NCBI GenBank assembly: GCA_025667525.1
Contig: CM046877.1
Span: 616,852,580 to 616,916,579 of the forward strand
From: Glebionis coronaria
Lineage: Eukaryota; Streptophyta; Magnoliopsida; Asterales; Asteraceae
Direction of reading: 5' to 3'
DNA length: 64,000 nucleotides
Shown here: positions 20,765 to 33,862 of the stretch, piece by piece
Layout of the letters: the number at the start of each line of letters is the position of its first letter
How positions within the stretch are numbered: position 1 is the first letter of the stretch
Position numbers and translations under genes: made by a program
Notes under the pieces: model-generated
Database searches by the model: none
The model's input: only the letters and a program-made list of their open reading frames with translations
What the model was told of the DNA's origin: nothing

Positions 20765-22375
20765 ATTTGTTTTCTTTATGTGCAGGGCATTCAAAGACAG
20801 GTCAATGATTATAGATATTGGGATAGTGGATGCTCAAGGCACCTGACAGGGAAGGAAGACTATTTGACCAACTTCATTCCCATTAAGGATGGTGATAAGG
20901 TATACTTTGGAGGCGGATATGGTACTATCACAGGCAAAGGAACCCTTCCCACCAAGAATTTGCGTTTTGAGAACGTCTTTCTGGTAAAAGAACTTGATTA
21001 CAACCTTTTTAGTGTATCACAAGTTTGTGATAACAAAAATAAAGTTCTGTTTACTGATACTGAGTGTTTGGTGTTAAGCAAGGATTATAAAATCCCTGAT
21101 GAGAAATATATTGAATATAGAACACCTAGGCATAAAGACATATACAATGTGAATTTGAATGGGATTAAAATGAATAATAATATGTCTTGTTTTTATGCTA
21201 AAGATTCAGTAGATGAAAGTAATTTGTGGCACAGGAGACTAGGGCACATAAATTTTAAGAATATAAATAGGCTTGTGAGACTTGGCTTGGTTGATGGTTT
21301 GCCTGAGAAGGCCTTCTACAATGACCACTCTTGTGTTGCATGTCTTTAAGGCAAGCAGCACAAGGTCTCATTCAAGTCCAAACAGGTGCATACTAGTTCT
21401 AGACCTCTTCATATGCTACACATGGATCTCTTTGGTCCAACCAATATAGAAAGTTTGAATGGTAAGTCATATTGCTTTGTCATCACAGATGACTTCTCTA
21501 GGTTTACTTGGACATTCTTTCTAGCTATGAAGAGTGACACAGCTGATATTCTAATTGATTTTATCACTCAGATTGAGAAGAGGTCTGGCAATGAAGTTAA
21601 AATGCTTAGGAGTGATAATGGTGGAGAATTTAGGAATAAGAAGCTAGATGATTTTTGTGCCAGGAAAGGAATTACTAGGCAATTTAGTATTGCAAGAACC
21701 CCACAGCAAAATGGGGTTGCTGAGAGGAAAAATAGAACCCTAATTGAAGCAGCCAGAACAATGTTGGCTGATGCTCATTTTCCTATAGCCTTTTGGGCTG
21801 AGGCTGTTAATACAGCTTGTTATGTTCAAAATAGAGCATTGGTTAATAAATTTAGAACAAAACACCTTATGAGTTACTTTGGGGAAGAAAACCTAATATT
21901 GGTTTTCTCAGACCTTTTGGTTGTCATGTAGTAGTTTTAGATACTAGTGATGCCTTAGGGAAATTTAGTGCAAAAGGTGATGAGGGCTACTTCATGGGGT
22001 ATTCAGTGCAGAGCAAGGGAAATAGGGTTTATCTTAAAGAAGAAAAACGTATACTTGAAAGAGTACATGTTAGGTTTTTAGAAAATAAACCTAGTGATCC
22101 TGAAAGTGGTCATAATTGGTTGTTTGACTTGGAACCTTTGTCTAGAACTTTAAATTATATACTTGTCACTAATCCAGACATTGTGAAGGTAGCTTCAAAT
22201 GTTGTGGAAGAACAAGTTTTTGATGTTTCAGGTACACATGTTCATGAAAAGGTTGGATCACAAGCAGAAAAGACATCTCCTATACAAGAATATGTTAAAA
22301 TTCCCATTTGGACAGATGCTTTTGCTGCTGCTGGTAAAGATAATGGTGGTCTCCAAGCACCACCAGATACAAACA
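20744..22375 (+). pseudogene. pol: A2 pol, 5' part (protease, integrase)
   Basis: Starts in the -1 frame over the end of gag. The protease DSGCSRHLTG has Met to Leu relative to A1. GAG-pre-integrase, then integrase core with D, D and E present. Breaks: TAA at 21347-21349 and a frameshift near 21848 (one base lost relative to A1). Element C cuts it at 22375; the frame resumes at 34392. Confidence 0.9.
22371..22375. repeat. Target site duplication of element C, left copy (aaaca)
   Basis: aaaca precedes C and recurs at 34387-34391; A1 has it once in the same pol context (10974-10978). Confidence 0.92.
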
Positions 22376-22899
22376 TGTTGATCCCAAACTTAGATCGATT
22401 AAGCTTTGTGTATACGAGATTAAATCAAGTACTACACGTAGAGAAACCTTTGCTTATGAATAAAGTAACAAAGTGTTATGCGGAATTAACACTTGATCTA
22501 AAACACAAAGATGTTAAACAAACTTTCACTTGTATTAGAATAAACGAACTTGATTACAATGAAAGAGTTTAACTTGCGAATACTTATGAAAACTTATATT
22601 AACTTTAACCTAAAAGATCTTCTTTTATAGAATAAGAAGTCTTGTACAATAAGCTACGAATCAACTATTCTAGGTAAAGATAAACATAGAAAATACATTG
22701 TCGTCTCTATCCTTACTAGAAGTATTCTAGAATATAATAAACGTGTAGCTCACACCTTCCATCAGTGCTTGTCTTCAATCTGTCAACGCTTGACTTTAAC
22801 TTGTCAACGCTTATGCTATCAGCGCTCACTTTGCTCTTGTCAACGCTTGAGTTGTTCTTGTCAGCGTTCAAGTGATCTGGCCTTAATTTATTCCCAACA
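22376..22899 (-). repeat. Element C 3' LTR (524 bp)
   Basis: Reverse orientation of the A-type LTR. TATA box at 22622-22629 (minus strand). Motif cluster with anchor positions 22763, 22784, 22805, 22820, 22841 and 22862. Confidence 0.95.
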
Positions 22900-22914
22900 A
22901 TCCTCCCCTAAACT
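22900..22914 (-). other. Element C polypurine tract
   Basis: On the minus strand agtttaggggaggat abuts the 3' LTR, identical in core to the A1 and A2 tracts. Confidence 0.85.
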
Positions 22915-22951
22915 TGATATCCACTCTTATGATCAAGTTTCTGAATAAACA

Positions 22952-25900
22952 CTAAGAACTTGGAGGAGTCTGACAAACCTTATCATATTGGTAATAAATA
23001 AATCTGATCAAATTCTTTGCCACGTCACTTGTATAGTCTATCTCCAACTGGGTGTCCTTCATCTTTTCCAAAACAGCCTTGGATATGAAATACTGAGCAT
23101 CTACAAGTAAATACTCAGCAAACTTTGTAGAACTCAAATGGTATACACCAGCAGCTGAATATAACCTCCATTGAAGACCACTGAGGTCATCTTCAAGATC
23201 GATTAAGAATTTCAGGATCTTCTTCTTTTGTCCCACACATTCTTTTGAATGTGGTCCAAAGTTTTATTCCATTGGCTGAAGTTGGTGCTTCAGCCTCATA
23301 CTTGGTCTCTAGCAACCTCCAAAGGTCCACCAAGTCTTCTCTATCACAACTTGAAAATAAAGATATGAGAGTGGTAAAAGTGTGTACCTCTTTGCCAAAT
23401 CTTCCAATTTTCCAGAATCCACATTCATCTTCATCATAACTTACAATTGGATTCCTGGAATCTAGTGGTAACACATGCACCATATCTGAAGCTTCTAATG
23501 GGGAGAGCTTGAGGCTCTTTCTAATAACTGCTTCACTTGGATATAGTTGATTCATATCTTTTGGAAACTCAAGAATAAATCCCTTCTTTACTGGTCTAGG
23601 AACTATCATAGCTTTCTTGATTGCCATCTCTTCTGCAAGTTGCTCCTTTCTTTCATCTGAAAGAAGTCTGAAAGTGTTTTCTTCCTGCACTTTCACCCAA
23701 ATAGGATAAGCCCTATGCTCCAACTCATCAAATGTCAAAGCCTTCAGCTTCTGATGTGTCCATCCAACTCCATGACATTTGAGCAACATAAAGTAGAGCT
23801 TCCTTCTATCCCTTTTCAACTCAGAGAAAATGTTGCTTGCCTTGTGCTTCAAAATCACCTTACAATCCTTCTGAACTCTAAGAAGAATTTCCAAACCCCA
23901 TATCTGATCTGAAATGGTCAAGTCTGGATTATCCATACAGCTTTCTTCCCAAGAATTGTACATCTGAACCACCTCTGGCATATCAAAATCAATCTGCAAC
24001 TTTAAATCTCTCAGCTTTTCCCTAGCAAGCTCATCACCATACTCAAGTCTTTCTGGTTCAACAATCATCAAACTTGAATCTGAGCTAGCTCCATCACTTT
24101 CTTCTTCAGAAGTCACAACAAATGGTGACTTTTCCTTTTCACCTTGTTCCATCATTTGCTCAGCCAATCTTCTATCAAATTCAACCTGAGCTGCATTCTT
24201 TGGAACAATTTCTTCTACCAACTTACCCTTACCCTTATCTGTTGGTGCAATTGTTGGTAGGGTAGATGATAATACCTGAGTAGGAACATCTTTGATGATA
24301 GATGATGACTGGAATACATCACCTCCATATGCAGATCTGTCAACGTCCAAATTTCCTCTATCAGCGCCCAAAATACTTCTATCAGCATCCAAACTTGTCT
24401 TGTCAACGCTCAAATATTTTCCCTCAGCGCCTTGTGTAACCTCTCTCAACATATCTGTAAATGATAAATTTAAATTGGTTGGAGAGATCAAGGACGTATC
24501 AAAACCTATTTGTTCCTTCAAAGTAGTAAGAGCTTCAGCAACATCCAATGATTGTCCATCTTGACTGCTCTTATCACTCAGATTTCTTTGATCTTCCTCC
24601 CCTTTGGAAGACTCCTCCATACCTCCCCTTGAATGAGCACTCTCTAAAACAACAATCCTCTCCCTCAATTCTTTGAGTTCAAGGCCTTGGTTACTGACAA
24701 TTTGTACCAAGTCTGCATTCTGCTTTTGCAAGCTAATGCAGACAGCCGTCAATTCCAAAAGCGTCATTAGTTCCAGTCTGCCCTCTTCCAAAATGGGGAT
24801 TTGACCTCCCAAGTCAGGTTCATTGGGCATGGATGAGGACTTAATTATGGTGGGACTGCCTTGGCCAGCTTCTAAGCCAGAACCAATAGTCCCAGCCTCA
24901 TCCAGGTCACCAGCCACACTTGTGGTGGTGGTTCTCTCTGCTTCATGGCTAGGACCACCAGAGGAGAACACTCCAGCAGTCCTTTGGCGTTTAATCAACC
25001 TATATTCAGGTTGTGTGGAAGATGGTGTAGAAGAAGGTGTAGATGTGGGTTGGTTAAGGGGTGTTTGGGATTGTGATGGTTGGGTGTCAGTGGTTGAAAT
25101 AGGCACATCAACGCCCACATTAGATGTGTCAGCGTCAAAGGGATTTTGGTCTATTTGCATTTGGTCAGGTGAGGGTAAAGGTTCAGGGATAGGTTCAAGT
25201 TGTGGGTGAGGGTCAATATGAGGTTGGGGTCTGGTTGAGGTTGTGCTGCTGCAATAACAGCAAGCATGGCTGGGGTTAAAGGTAGGTCTCTATGAGGTGG
25301 TGAATTCATCTTGGTAAAAATAGCCTTCTTTTGTTCAGGGATCTTATAAAAATCATTGTGATCCCTTGAACAATACCTTTGAGCATCAAAAACCATTTGC
25401 AGAAAACGGGGATAAGCTAAAGTCATTTTTGTCCCCTTGTTTTTACACATTCCTTCAAAAATCATTTTAGACTAGTTATATTTTTGCCCTGTTGCAATGC
25501 ACACAATAGCAGTTGCAATGGATCTATTGATCTCATTGTGTGCAGTACATTTGGGACTCAAACATTGAAGGAGAATGTGAATGAGGTACTTCCAGGCTGG
25601 GGGAAATTTCTGCTTATGGTACTTATTAAGAGTACCTTCATCAGGAATAGGGTATCCCAAAGCCCTAAGCCCTTGTTCTATTTCAGATATGGGAAGAATG
25701 GTTATACCATCAGCATCATCAAGATGCAAGGCCTGGCGTACCAAGGCCTCAGTAACCACCCAAGGTCTCCCATGTACAATAGAAGTCAATGTTGTCACTT
25801 CATTAACTGTTGAGGAACTTACAGTGTTCCAAAACTGTTTAATGTGTGTGACTGGAATGAGTGGTGCATGAGAAAGAGCATACCTTAATGGGGATGCATT

Positions 25901-26023
25901 CAAATACTCCACCATCTGTGTGTATTGAGGAAACAAAGTATTATCAGCAACAAGATAAGCAATCATGTTGTGTTGAGACTTGAACCCCAAATCCAATTCT
26001 ACTGAGTTAAATCTTGGTGCCAT
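22952..26023 (-). pseudogene. Element C extra ORF (ORF3), about 1,020 codons, lightly broken
   Basis: ATG at 26023, stop at 22952. It has the same layout as ORF3 of A1: N-terminal domain to residue ~245, Pro/Gln/Thr-rich stretch, coiled-coil-like region, heptad block from the 21-bp motif (24337-24432), and a C-terminal domain with WRLLETKYEAEAPTS. Breaks: TAG at 25472-25474 (TAT in A1), a frameshift near 25225 and a frameshift near 23195. C keeps the frame where A1 shifts (near 14940), showing that the ancestor was one long ORF. No homologue with known function recognised. Confidence 0.78.
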
Positions 26024-27276
26024 TGATGAAAGCTGTTAATTTGAAGTATAAAAGATGAAGGTTGATAAGAGAAAAGTGTTAGACAAGAATTATAGATACC
26101 CTGTTTAAAAATAGGAGCCAAATTTATAGGAGTGGATGAATGCATGTGATTGGCCCAAAAATAGGCAAAGATTTTCAAAAACTAATCATGAAAATATTGA
26201 AAAAGTTATAAGTTATCTCATGCATTTAATGAAAGTAACAACTCCTAAAATTACGGCTTGAAAATATGTCAAAAAGTAACAACTGGGTAGGTCCCATTGA
26301 TTGTCAACGGTCAAATATAACCCATCAACGCCCAACGGCTATAATCTTGTCAACGTTCGCCTAAAGCCATGTCAGCGTCCATTTTGGTCACAAGAACGCT
26401 TGGAAAAATCTTGTCAGCGTCCAAAAATAAAATTGTTTTAAAAAGTGAAAAATGACCTTAACAAGTAATTTATCCTAGAGAAGATAACCAAAAGCTGATA
26501 ATTATCATAGGGCGGCAAGCACTGTCCAGTTATGCACACTTGCATAAGCAAGATAGACATAACAGTCCTCTAGTGTCCCTTGCTAACCAAAATTCTTAAC
26601 AACCAAGTTACCTTATAAAATCCTTGTTACTCCCAGGTAAAACCCATATCAAAATGATTCCCAAGTCTCCCAACAGACCACAACCAATTCTAGGCCAAAA
26701 ATGTCTTGGCAGCATGCAAAGTTGATATACTATGCATGCTACAGTGCCTCATGGTTTAGTAAAACTAACCCATACTCACCTGTGGACACAATCTAGAATT
26801 GTGATGAGAGTATCATATGGATACCCAAAAATCCTAAAGGTTCCTTAACCTCCCCTCAAACTATGATACATGAGTTCTCAAAATATATATATGAACATTA
26901 AAAATTTATGTCAAGATAGGAATATAAATATTCCAACCATCATCCATAAACAAAACATGTCCAAATAGCTCTTCAAAGATCCATAAGCAACTCTGTATCC
27001 AATGGTATAAAGCTACCACCTACCTACACATTTAGATGAAAACCACAAAACTAACATTTGTTGCTGACAGCGTCCCGACAACACCTAACATCGTTGAAGG
27101 AACTCTTGTCAGCGTTAGACAATAATATTTCTAACAACGGCAAAATAACACTTATCAGCGTTACATTTACCTTTGTCAGTGTTAGTAAAATAAAGTGGAA
27201 AATCTAAATCATCACAAAGACCAATAACAATGCATTATGCTGTACATACTTTGACAAAAAGGTTCCAAAACACATA
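26024..27276 (-). other. Element C pol-to-ORF3 spacer with motif clusters
   Basis: 1.25 kb without a supported gene, colinear with 12982-14244. GTCARCGYY words (reverse of the motif) lie at about 26305-26415 and 27060-27185, with 21-bp or doubled 21-bp spacing among several. Confidence 0.75.
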
Positions 27277-30200
27277 TTAAGTGAGATTAACCATTCCAAT
27301 ATTTGTTACCAAATATTGAAATCTTCCAGCATCAAAAGGTTTAGTTAATAAATCAGCCACATTATCTTCTGTGGCTACCCTATCTGGTTGTATTAAACCT
27401 TTCTCAAAGCAATCTCTTATAAAATGATGTCTAATTTCTATGTGTTTGGTTTTAGAATGATGTACAGGATTTTTAATAATGCATAAAGTACTGTTATTGT
27501 CTACAAAAATCTTGGTATGCATAAAATTATACCCATAATCCAACAGCTGGTTCTGAATCCATAAGACTTGTCCACAACAAGCTGCTGCAGCCACATATTC
27601 TGCTTCAGTTGTAGAATTAGCCACCACTGTTTGTTTCTTGCATTGCCAAGATATTAATCTGCTCCCAAGAAATTGGCATCCACCAGTTGTGGATTTCCTA
27701 TCAAACTTGTCACCACCATAGTCACTGTCTGAATATGCAATAAGGTCCAATGGAGAATCTTTTGGGTACCACAAGCCAAGATCTGGATAACATCTTAGGT
27801 ACCTAAAAATTCTCTTCACAGAAAAAAGGTGACATTCTTTGGGAGTCACTTGATGGCGTGCACATGCACACACAGCAAACATGATGTCAGGTCTTGAGGC
27901 TGTAAGATACATCAATGATCCAATCATTGATCTATAGTGCCTAACATCCACATCCTTTCCAGCTCCAATTTTTCCCCAAGGGTGTTGCCTATCCATAGGA
28001 GTGGAAGCCTCCTTTTCATGTGGAGAAAAACCATATTTCTTCAAGATTTCAGCTACATACTTGTCTTGGGAGATGAAAATACCATCTTCTTTCTGCTGAA
28101 CTTGTAACCCTAGAAAGAAGTTCATCTCACCCATTGCACTCATCTTGAATTTATCTGTCATGAGCTTGGAAAAATCCTCACTCATTTTTAGATCAGTAGA
28201 CCCAAAAATGATGTCATCAACATAGACCTGCACAAGCAACACATGTTTTCCTTTCTTCTTTGTGAATAGTGTCTGATCTATGGTGCCCCTTTTGAAACCA
28301 TTTTCCACCAAGTAGGTGGACAATGTACCATACCATGCTCTTGGGGCTTGATGAAGTCCATACATAGCTTTCTTCACTCTATAAACCTTGTCTGGATTTT
28401 CAGGATCTTCAAAACCAGGAGGTTGCATGACATATACCTCCTCAACAATTGTTCCATAGAGGAAAGCACTCTTCACATCCATTTGATAAACAGTGAAATT
28501 CATACAAGATGCATAAGCTAAGAAAATTCTGATAGCTTCAATTCTTGCAACTGGAGCAAAGACTTCTTCATAATCTATGCCTTCCTCTTGTGTATATCCC
28601 TGAGCTACCAAACGTGCCTTGTTTCTGACCACAATGCCTCTTTCATCTTTCTTGTTCCTTAGAACCCATCTTGTCCCAATTGGTCTCACATATCTAGGAC
28701 AATCAACCAGCTCCCAAACATCCTGTATAGCAAATTGGTGAAGCTCATCCTGCATTGCTTCCACCCAACTTGGTTCTTTGAGAGCATCAAAAATTTTCTT
28801 GGGTTCTTCCTGTGACAGAAAACAGGCAAACAAACATGCTTGTACAAGAGGGGTATCAACCTTCTTGTGTATATTGGCAATAAATCCACCAAGACTTTGA
28901 TGGGATCTTCTTGTCTGTACTGGAGCCATAACATCACCAATGATCTGAGATGTGGGGTGATCCTTTGCTGTGGAAGTGAGAACTCCCCCTTCAAAAAGTC
29001 TAGTGTCCTCAACTTCACGCTCCATGTTGCCAATATCTTCTTCCTCAGACCCTTCTTGATCAACAGAAATCTCTTCATGAACATTTGAAGGTCCACCTTG
29101 TTCAAAATGGGAAGAGAAAAGCTGTGTAAAGGTGTCACCAAAGTCTGAACCTTGTTTGTCAGCACTTGGGCTAACAACGCTTGAACTGTTGTTGTCAGCG
29201 TTTGAGCCATCGGCGTCTGAATTGGTCTTGTCAGCGCTTGATTTCCCTTTGTCAGCGCCTGAAGAATCATGCATGTTTGTATTTGGTGGTATTTGAACAC
29301 CACCATTATCTTTCCTAGCAGCAGTAGCAGCAGCATAATACTCATCTGTCCATATAGGAAGTGTAACATATTCTTTTGTGGGAGATGACTCAGCTGCTGG
29401 TGGTCCATCCTTCTTAGCAACCTGTATACCTGAAACATTACCAATTCTCTTTTCCAAAACACTTGAAGTTTCCTTCACAATGTCTGGATCAGTAACAGGC
29501 ATATAATTTAAAGCTCTAGATAAAGGTTCTAAGTCAAACAACCAATTTGGACCACTTTCAGGATCACTAGGTTTACTTTCTAAAAACCTAACATGTACCT
29601 TTTCAAGTATACGTTTTTCCTTTTTAATGTAAACCCTATATCCTTTACTCTGCACTGAATAACCCATGAAGTAGCCTTCATCACCTTTTGAATCAAACTT
29701 ACCTAGGGCATCACTAGTTTCTAAAACAACTACATGACAACCAAAAGGCTTGAGAAAGCCAATATTGGGCTTCCTTCCCCAAAGTAATTCATAAGGTGTC
29801 TTATTATGTATCTTGTTGACCAATGCCCTATTTTGAACATAACAAGCTGTGTTAAAAGCTTCAGCCCAAAAGGCTATAGGAAAGTGGGCATCAGCCAACA
29901 TTGTTCTGGCTGCTTCAATAAGGGTCCTATTCTTCCTTTCAGCAACCCCATTTTGCTGTGGGGTTCTAGCTATGCTAAACTGCCTAGTAATCCCTTTCTT
30001 GGCACAAAAATCATCTAACAACTGATTTCTAAACTCACCCCCATTGTCACTTCTAATAATTTTGACCTCATTACCATTCTTCTTTTCAATCTGGGTAATG
30101 AAATTAATCAGACTTTGGGCAGTTTCACTTTTCTTGGCTAAAAAGAAAGTCCATGTAAACCTGGAATAATCATCAGTGATAACAAAACAATATGATTTAC

Positions 30201-30918
30201 CCTTCAAACTTTCTATATTAGTTGGACCAAAGAGGTCCATATGCAATAAGTGAAGTGGTTTAGAACTAGAGTGCACCTGTTTAGACCTGAATGAGACCTT
30301 GTGCTGCTTGCCCTTAAGACATGCAACACAAGAGTGGTCATTGTGGAAAGCCTTTTCAGGCAAACCATCAACTAAACCAAGCCTCACAAGTCTATTGATA
30401 TTCTTAAAGTTTATGTACCCTAATCTCCTGTGCCAAAGATTACTTTCATCTACTGAGGCTTTAGCATACAGACATGACATTTTATTATTTATCTTAATTC
30501 CATTAAGATTCACATTATATATGTCTTTATGCCTTGGTGTTCTAAAATCTATGTATTTTTCCTCAGGGAGCTTATAATCTTTGCTTAACACCAAGCACTC
30601 AGTATCTGTGAAAAGAACCTTATTTTTGTTATCACACACTTGTGATACACTAAACAAATTATAATCCAGTTCTTTTACCAAGAAGACATTCTCAAACCGT
30701 AGATTGTTGGTGACAAGGGTTCCTTTTCCTGTGATGGTGCCGTAGCCCCCTCCAAAGTATACCTTATCACCATCTTGAATAGGAGAGAAATTGGTCAGAT
30801 AGTCTTCCTTTCCTGTCATGTGCCTTGAGCATCCACTATCCCAGTATCCATAATCATTGATCTTCTTCTGAATGCCCTGCACATAAAGAAAACACATTAG
30901 TTTTCTTTGGGAACCCAA
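27277..30918 (-). CDS. pol: Element C pol: protease-integrase-reverse transcriptase-RNase H, intact
   Basis: 1,213 codons without interruption. Protease active site DSG at residues 27-29; GAG-pre-integrase HRRLGY near 165; integrase catalytic D near 226, D near 289 and E near 325, fitting D,D-35-E; motif-rich linker near residues 550-590; RT with YVDD near 899-902; RNase H with SDSDYGG near 1060 and [10 protein letters not shown] near 1100. The frame opens at a TTG codon; the first ATG is codon 8, so the protein is probably made as a gag-pol product by frameshift or splicing, as the overlap with gag (30897-30918, -1 frame) suggests. It replicates the element through cDNA and inserts it. It is the only intact pol in the window. 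Confidence 0.93.
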   Translation of the reverse strand: MGSQRKLMCFLYVQGIQKKINDYGYWDSGCSRHMTGKEDYLTNFSPIQDGDKVYFGGGYGTITGKGTLVTNNLRFENVFLVKELDYNLFSVSQVCDNKNKVLFTDTECLVLSKDYKLPEEKYIDFRTPRHKDIYNVNLNGIKINNKMSCLYAKASVDESNLWHRRLGYINFKNINRLVRLGLVDGLPEKAFHNDHSCVACLKGKQHKVSFRSKQVHSSSKPLHLLHMDLFGPTNIESLKGKSYCFVITDDYSRFTWTFFLAKKSETAQSLINFITQIEKKNGNEVKIIRSDNGGEFRNQLLDDFCAKKGITRQFSIARTPQQNGVAERKNRTLIEAARTMLADAHFPIAFWAEAFNTACYVQNRALVNKIHNKTPYELLWGRKPNIGFLKPFGCHVVVLETSDALGKFDSKGDEGYFMGYSVQSKGYRVYIKKEKRILEKVHVRFLESKPSDPESGPNWLFDLEPLSRALNYMPVTDPDIVKETSSVLEKRIGNVSGIQVAKKDGPPAAESSPTKEYVTLPIWTDEYYAAATAARKDNGGVQIPPNTNMHDSSGADKGKSSADKTNSDADGSNADNNSSSVVSPSADKQGSDFGDTFTQLFSSHFEQGGPSNVHEEISVDQEGSEEEDIGNMEREVEDTRLFEGGVLTSTAKDHPTSQIIGDVMAPVQTRRSHQSLGGFIANIHKKVDTPLVQACLFACFLSQEEPKKIFDALKEPSWVEAMQDELHQFAIQDVWELVDCPRYVRPIGTRWVLRNKKDERGIVVRNKARLVAQGYTQEEGIDYEEVFAPVARIEAIRIFLAYASCMNFTVYQMDVKSAFLYGTIVEEVYVMQPPGFEDPENPDKVYRVKKAMYGLHQAPRAWYGTLSTYLVENGFKRGTIDQTLFTKKKGKHVLLVQVYVDDIIFGSTDLKMSEDFSKLMTDKFKMSAMGEMNFFLGLQVQQKEDGIFISQDKYVAEILKKYGFSPHEKEASTPMDRQHPWGKIGAGKDVDVRHYRSMIGSLMYLTASRPDIMFAVCACARHQVTPKECHLFSVKRIFRYLRCYPDLGLWYPKDSPLDLIAYSDSDYGGDKFDRKSTTGGCQFLGSRLISWQCKKQTVVANSTTEAEYVAAAACCGQVLWIQNQLLDYGYNFMHTKIFVDNNSTLCIIKNPVHHSKTKHIEIRHHFIRDCFEKGLIQPDRVATEDNVADLLTKPFDAGRFQYLVTNIGMVNLT

Positions 30919-33755
30919 GCCTTGGAAGACTTGGATTCATTTGGTTGTTCAACAAGAACAGACTTGGTTCTCATAACAACCCCATTTTCATCCCTGTTTG
31001 AATGAAATTCCCAGTTAACCCCAATTGGTGTTGACAATGCCTTTGAAATATAATGAAACCTGTTGCATGTCATAGAAATACCAGTAGAATTAGGGTTTTG
31101 GTCTTGTTTTGGTCTCCATGTTAAGCTAGTAGAAGCTTTAGACCTATTTCCCTGTGGTTGCAAATACCTAGGTTTGGCAGTGTGTCTGTCAGCGCTGAAA
31201 TTTCTCTTGTCAGCGCCCCGATTGCTCTTATCAGCGTTGAACCTAGGGTTTGCTACAGGAACCCATTGCCTATTGGACCAGGTGTTTGACTTTTGAAAAG
31301 GTCTTAGGCCTTGTGTGTTAGACCCTCTAGAAAAGAATGGTGTTGGTCTAACAACTTGTGAACTTTTGTTCATAAAGGTATTGGGTCTGACAGTGTTTGA
31401 CCTATGTTGACTTTTGTCAGCGCTGAAATGGTTCCTATCAGCGTTGACATTGGAAGCGTTGACACATTTGTATGCCAAATGTGAGAAGCTACCACATGTG
31501 TAACAAGCTTTTCTAGACATAGTCTTAGGTCTAGAAGCAAAGAAGCCTGTTCCATGGTTACTAACTTGGCTTTTTGGAGACCTAGTATTCCTATACATCT
31601 ATGCATACTTAACACTAGGTTTTCTAACAGTTTGTGGGCCAAGGTCAACAGCTTTGCCAGTGGTAGGGTGTGTGATCTTAATAGGTTTAGGATCAAGGCT
31701 CTTGATTGGCGTGGGCTCATTTGGACTTTCACACAACAACCCTCCCTTAACAAACAAGGTGTGGTTAGCTTTCTTCCACTCATCTAGGTCAGTCAGTTTT
31801 TGCTTGTATTCCTCAACTGGGGAAATCACTCTAGGTGGAGGAATGAATTCCTCCTCTTGGCATTCTGGCAAGCCAGTCCAAGATAAATCCTTTGATTGGA
31901 CACCATAGAAATTCCCAGCTGGTGGTGGAACACCAGTATAATTATTCATCCCAATCCCACTCATATCCTTAGAGTCTCTTTGTTTACTAACACACTCTCC
32001 TAGGGATTGTGTGGCCTTATCAAATCTCTGGATTTTAAGACTCACATTATCTTTATTTTTGTTAGCCTCTTCTAACTGAGCTATCAAATCAAGATTAACC
32101 CTATTTACTATATCTTGAACATCTTTACTCTGATGTAACTCATGTTTTAAGATATTTATTTGATCCTTTAAATCAAACTCCATTTTCTTATACTCAGCTA
32201 CTGTCTTTTCTGTTTGGGTAAGAGCAATTTGATAATTAGATACTTTGCATCTTTCAGTACTTGCCTCATCTAATAATTTTACTATCTCTTGATTTAGTTT
32301 TTCAGTATTTAAACGACAACCCTTAGAACAGAAAGCATCATCATATACCTCATTATCTGATGAAGAGGAGGAGTGTGCCATGAGAGCATATTCAACATGC
32401 TCTTCTTTAACTTCAGCAACCAAAGCTCTGTCCTCTTCCTCATCCTTGGCCATCCAGCTCCAGTCCCATTCTCCAACACCATCAATTTGTTGAACAGCAA
32501 CCATGGCCTTGGGATCTGGGCTCTTAATCATTTGGCTTGAAGGCTTCCCAGCATCAGATCTTCTTGGAGATCTACATTCCCTCATGAAGTGCCCCATCCT
32601 ATGACAGTTGTAGCACTCAACCTTGGACTTGTCAAAACCAGCAACATCCTTAGCATTAAAGGTCATCTTCTTCTTGAACCTTTTATTGAACCTGTTTGCT
32701 CTTAAACTTACAAGAGCCATAGTCCACTTGATGTCCATCTCTTCCAATTGTTCATCACTTATCTGCTCAAGATCTTCATATGTAATCCTTGAATCACTGG
32801 GCAAAGAAGCAATGAATGCACATACAGTATCTAGATCTAAACCAGCAGGTTTAAGTCTATCAGCGCCAAAGTTGTGTGTGTCAGCGCTTGAGTATAAAGC
32901 GTTGACAGGATATGATCCAGCGTTGACACATTGAGATCCAGTGGCTGGATGTCCATAGAAGTTCATGGAATCAAATTGGCCTTTACTTTGTGAAAAGAAG
33001 GCCATGTTACTGCTGGAAGATTTGTTATCACTATCCAATTGTCATTCGTTCTCCAACAGTCTTAGTTTGTTGAAGATGTCATCAAACCTGGAGGTCTTGT
33101 GGGTATTATTGACAAGAATGGATCTTGTCTCAATCTTCCATACATCACCAAGGCTTTTGAGAAAAGTAGCATTCAATTCAGGGTCATCAATCTGTGTTCC
33201 CATGAAGGAAAGTTGACTTGTGATGTCAAGAAGTCTACTTCTCACACTGCTGAGATTTTCATTGGGTTGAGCTTTAAAAACAGCATACTCATGCAAGAGT
33301 TGCTTCTTCTTTTCTTCTTTTGTGTCAGCATTGCCACCATGTGCTACTTCAAGAGCTTCCCAAAGCTCTTTTGCAGACTCAAAGCGTTTGTACTTGTGCT
33401 GATTCTCATGACCTAGGGCATGTTTCAAGATGTTCAAGATTTTCATGTCCACCCTCTTTTTGGATATATCTTCAACAGCTACAGCTCTCCCATCTCCAGG
33501 CTTTTCCACCTTATCAGCTTCAGGACAATTAGGAACAGCTGTCCTTGTGGCAATTGCAGCAGCAATCTTTGCTGCTTTGTCGAATGTGTTCCCATATTCG
33601 ACAATCTCCCAAAGAGTGTAGTCATGAATAGCTATATATTGCTCAAAATTTGACTTCCAAAGCTCAAAGTTCCTGGCATCAAACATGGGAATTTTGATAC
33701 TAGGATTTGAGAAGTTGTTTTGTAGCAAAGTAGCAGGTTGATCTGTGCCAGACAT
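30897..33755 (-). pseudogene. gag: Element C gag, two in-frame stops
   Basis: ATG at 33755, terminal stop at 30897; one frame of 953 codons interrupted by TGA at 33042-33044 and TAG at 31599-31601 (GAG in A1 and A2). Capsid region, knuckle 1 CYNCHRMGHFMREC with the normal Gly (about 32580-32620), coiled-coil-like middle, knuckle 2 CYTCGSFSHLAYKC (about 31470-31510), and a basic C-terminus. Motif clusters at 31190-31235, 31391-31465 and 32861-32930. Intact pol and almost identical LTRs make these stops surprising. Confidence 0.88.
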
Positions 33756-33840
33756 GGTGTTTTTAGGGTTTTGAGAATTTTAGGGTTTTTAGGGTTTTTG
33801 GTGTTTTAGGGTTCTTGCGTTACTTAAAGATCAAAAGTTT

Positions 33841-33860
33841 CTCAACAAGCTCTGATACCA
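33841..33860 (-). other. Element C primer-binding site (initiator Met tRNA type)
   Basis: Reverse complement reads TGGTATCAGAGCTTGTTGAG, identical to the site of A2, two bases from the 5' LTR. Confidence 0.9.
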
Positions 33861-33862
33861 CT

